Of a DNA stretch of 64,000 bases, positions 60,432 to 64,000 are shown piece by piece (position 1 is the stretch's first letter; each line of letters starts with the position of its first letter). This DNA is from Ischnura elegans (taxonomy: Eukaryota > Arthropoda > Insecta > Odonata > Coenagrionidae). The position numbers were made by a program, and so were the translations under genes. Location: NCBI RefSeq assembly GCF_921293095.1, contig NC_060259.1:41273812-41337811 (forward strand). Direction: 5' to 3'. A model generated the notes under the pieces. That model was not told where the DNA came from and searched no databases. It was given only the letters and a program-made list of their open reading frames with translations.

Positions 60432-62416
60432 GTAATTCGACTATTTATTTTCTACATATATTAAATTATATGAGGTGAAAACTGTGAACAGGAATACTTA
60501 TTTTCTACTCTTGTACTCTGTATACAATTTCCGTATTTTTTCATGGCAAGGGTAATGCAATAGTGGCTGAGGCAAGCGTGAATGAATTTGGTGGCCAAAT
60601 TTTTACACTTTAAGGACTTATTAACTGAAATTAGAATGTATCAAGTTAAATATATGACCAATGAGTATGTAATCCTTGAAAAATGGGTATCTATGAGCCA
60701 TCCTGTTCATAGTTTGCTTTTTCTTGATTTCTGGAAATCTCTTGTTACCTACCTCATTCTTATACAAATTCTTCCATTATATTACATATATGTATATCCC
60801 CAATGAAGGTGGAATGACCCCCATTTTCATGCACACAGACGTAAAAGATTTATATTGTGATATTAACCTCTCCTGAAACCTTGAATGTTGTGTTAACTAT
60901 GTATCTTAAAGAGATGAGGGTGAAGCCTTCTTAAAATGTACTTGCTATATTTCAGTGCAGGACTTTTTATTAGTGTTCGTTCGTGTGCAATTTTTGGAAG
61001 TGAACAGTGAAAATATGTTCCTTTTTTGTATTGCCAGTCCAGTAAATAAGGACTAATAGTTGATTATTAAGTGCATTCTGCTGGGGTTGAAAGACTCATT
61101 GAAACATCCTTACTTTTGACGATGCTTTTTTATGCCTGTTTAATTAAATATAGGTATTTAATTCAAAATGTTTTAGAACTTAATTATTGGAATTTTATAC
61201 GTACGAAGCCAGGGTATTTGGGACTTAAATGACGAATACTTAAGAATGTTATTTTGTTTGTATATTTTAATTTTCATACGATTTTTAGGTTTTGGGGTGT
61301 TGAAGTCCAACCTCAAAAAGTGGGTGTTTTCCAGTCAGTCTTGGATTCTCAATTTTATCTGATATTGATCCTTTTAAAGTTTGGGGCCTAAAACCATAAC
61401 GAATCATAACCACAGGTATCTCACTGATTTTCAGAGATAACTTTCCATTTCACCACATGCATGCATGTTGTGGTAATGATGATTTCTATTTTCAATGTTT
61501 AAACTTGCAGAAATGATGTTTATCCACAATTATGAATAATATATGTGGTATTATAAGCTCTCGATTGTTCTTGTTAACGGAACAACAATATATTATGAAA
61601 GGCATGATAGCTTTAGCATAGCCACAATCCACACCAAGTTAAAGTTTAAGGACAATTAAATACATGGGCATGTAAATCACTGTCATCTGTATCAATTTAA
61701 GAGCATTAAGTGAAATTATGAGATTAATTATGAGCAACCTAGTAATGAAGAGAAATAAATTGCTAGTAATGCAGTGATAGAATTTAATTTGATTGATTGG
61801 AAGATAGTAAATCCAACATTTTTAGACCATACTCAATCATAACTCTTAACTTTTTTGAACTCTTGGATTTAAAGGGCCAAATTTTAATGATGCATAAATT
61901 GTTGGAAAATGGATTTTTGAATGACATTGAAATTCTGATCATCACAACTTCACTTTTCGAGTTATTCACAAGTTGTATATGATTAAGCAATGATTTTTTT
62001 CTAAACATTGAATGACCAATTGACAGTTGGTGTATTAAAATTACTTTACTGTCACCATGGTTGAACTCTACCTTCCACTGGTATTTACTGGCATAGGTAT
62101 ACATTCAGAAATGAATTCATGTCTAAAATTGTACTAATTTTTATTGTTGGAAGAAATCAGAGTGAATGCCATTGGCTGGCCATGTGCCTCACTGAGGGAG
62201 CTTAGAATGCAGGCATGCACAGGAAGGCTTCTGGCTGCAGAGCTTCATTCTTCTAAACCAAGGTTACAGCTGATGTAAGGCAGGCATACTCAACAGATCA
62301 CCACCCCTGACTCATCAGGCCTATGTTCTTCATTGCCACGTTCAGTCCTCCCCACTCATTGAATATAAACTACTCTTCAATCTATGAAATGATGGGAATA
62401 TCTCAGTTGAGAACTG
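60432..62416. other. PFKFB intron, no exon recognised
   Basis: After the donor GAG|GTAATT at 60431 no match to the next PFKFB segment (family V-K-x-x-S-P-D-Y) is seen. The frames here lack motifs. The intron continues to the window edge. Confidence 0.55.
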
Positions 62417-63956
62417 CAGTGCAACCTCGATAAAACAAGACCAGATGCTCCAATAAACACTCGCTATGGCGAATTGTTGCTTTACCGGAAGTGGAGCCTG
62501 AGTGCTTCCAATGGTGTATGTTTATTGTTCCTGTATGTTAAGCGGCAGTTATGTGAAAAAACGTATTGCATTTGTTTCTGCAGACGAAAACGGTGGAAGG
62601 TTGTAGAACAATCCTGCCTCGGAAGACTTTTTCTATCATCAAATGTAATATCTTCATTATCCATATTAAGAATCTCGAGGAAATTTTGATAACTGTCGAA
62701 AGTTGAGGCATACGTCTGCAACACCACGCGATAGGATTAAAAAAATGCTGCAAAAATTTTTTTCTTTAGCTTCGATGCTCAAAATAGGGGTGCATCTCTT
62801 ACACGTGTGCAGCTCTTACACACGCTTATACGGTATGCAACCAAGAAACATAAAGGCTTACGCATCTGATGGACCCTAAGGCCAACAAAGCTTACGAGTA
62901 TGAATTTATTGATTTAACATTCTCAATAATGACTGCAAAACATGAAAAAGGTATGCAGAATTTATCTAATTAAAGAAACTAAAAGTGCAGCATCAGCTCT
63001 TCACATATGCTATCGGGAAGGCGCACTACCTACCTATAGAAGTATCATTGCAAGAAATACCTCGTACTGCCTGGACTTTGTTGGGGAGTAGGTTATAAAA
63101 AGAGTTCCGTATCATCTACATTATACATCAAGGGGAATACTTCTTAAGATACTTAGGATCGGAGTCGTTTCTTCCACGACTTTGAGTTTACACTGCAGGC
63201 ATCACCAGCAATTATGAAGGGAGATAATGCTTTCGTGCTTTGAATTAGTATAACCAACCTTCCGAACTCTGGAAGTTCTCAATTCTCAATCTATCCCTGA
63301 AATACTCCGCTTTCGCCTTAGGCATAGCCCCTTTCTCAGAAGTTCCCCAAGGTTGAAGTGGGCTAAACCACCCAAACAAAGCTCCTAACTCTTCATGATC
63401 AGCATTCCATGGGCGCTTTAGTGTTTTTTTTTTTTTTAAATTGTGAAGAGCGAATAGGAAGATAAATTAATTACGCCACTCTCGTATTACTCTATCATTT
63501 TTATTTTCTTGCTTAGGAGTTATTTTGGCCATGGTGTCTACCTTCAAATGCTCTCTATTCATGCAACTCACGGACGTGCGGGTATACTGCCGACTGCTTT
63601 CTGCCGCCTGAGGAACAAAAGAAGATCTAGGATTCCCGAATGTTAATTCCACAATATTTTCATCTAAATGAACTACTTATTTATCGAACAACAGTTTACT
63701 ACATGAATTTGAGACTAAGCACTCCATGTTAACTTTATTTCTAACAATCGCCAGAAGTTACAGAGATTAGGGGCTTTTGGTTAAGATCTTCCGGCGATGG
63801 AAACTCTCGCTATGGCAAATGCCAACACCAAAAGGACCTCGTAAAAACGAATTTTTTTATGTGCCAATTATAGGGTCAATTGATGGTGCCTCTGCTATCT
63901 CTCATAATGGAGGGGGTCTCGTAATAGTCCGTACTCGCTTTAACTAGGTTCCACTG
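62417..63956 (-). mobile_element. pogo-like element, longer copy
   Basis: The left end CAGTGCAACCTCGATAAAAC matches the inverse right end of the MITE at 43876-44457. The right end, inverted CAGTGGAACCTAGTTAAAGC, matches that MITE's left end, so it is the same family in reverse. TA follows the right end (63957-63958); the left flank is TG where TA is expected. Shared subterminal blocks include ACACTCGCTATGGCGAATTG and CGTAAAAACGAATTTTTT. The 1-kb extra interior shows no transposase. Confidence 0.7.
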
Positions 63957-64000
63957 TACTTTTGATACCAATGGAAGCTCCAGGTTGCATTGATAATATA

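Overview
This is a eukaryotic window from an AT-rich, transposon-dense genome with long introns, most likely an arthropod and probably an insect. That assignment rests on the mix of P-like, Transib-like, Harbinger, hAT, Tigger/pogo and Penelope-like elements with tRNA-derived SINEs; I cannot name the species. There are no bacterial-style operons, rRNA genes or CRISPR arrays. Most open frames in the window are chance frames.

Three host genes can be supported exon by exon. (1) At 1448-14251 (+) lies the 3' two-fifths or so of a Bicaudal-C homologue: a KH-region exon, a serine-rich linker and a C-terminal SAM domain; its 5' exons are outside the window. (2) At 47562-48372 (-) lies a compact four-exon NME6-type nucleoside diphosphate kinase, apparently complete at 191 residues. 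(3) At 54476-60431 (+) lie the first four coding exons of a 6-phosphofructo-2-kinase/fructose-2,6-bisphosphatase (PFKFB) homologue, which runs off the right edge and has an unusual P-loop.

Between the genes, and inside their introns, are mobile elements. In the first Bic-C intron a Tigger-type element (2459-4648) is split by a Harbinger-type MITE, itself split by hAT-type MITE sequence. From 15.6 to 46.7 kb I see no host gene. This stretch holds a Harbinger-type transposon with a fold-back transposase fragment (15610-16454), two members of an element with TTCACGG-rich ends (18013-18639, 25379-26599), a pair of inverted 350-bp repeats around a decayed ORF (24.5-29.35 kb), a Transib-like element with RSS-heptamer-like ends (29936-32100), a LINE remnant (35130-36038), a 3.2-kb element with long terminal inverted repeats (37266-40450), and many small MITEs and SINEs, several with clear target-site duplications. 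A perfect 142-bp palindrome (46916-47057) lies just downstream of NME6. A 2907-bp P-element-like transposon with an exact 8-bp target duplication (49695-52601) lies between NME6 and PFKFB. The long PFKFB first intron carries the GIY-YIG end of a Penelope-like element, and the last visible intron carries a pogo-like element.

No multi-gene pathway or new defence-like system is visible. The main points of interest are transposon architecture, the PFKFB P-loop change, and the divergent Bic-C C-terminus.
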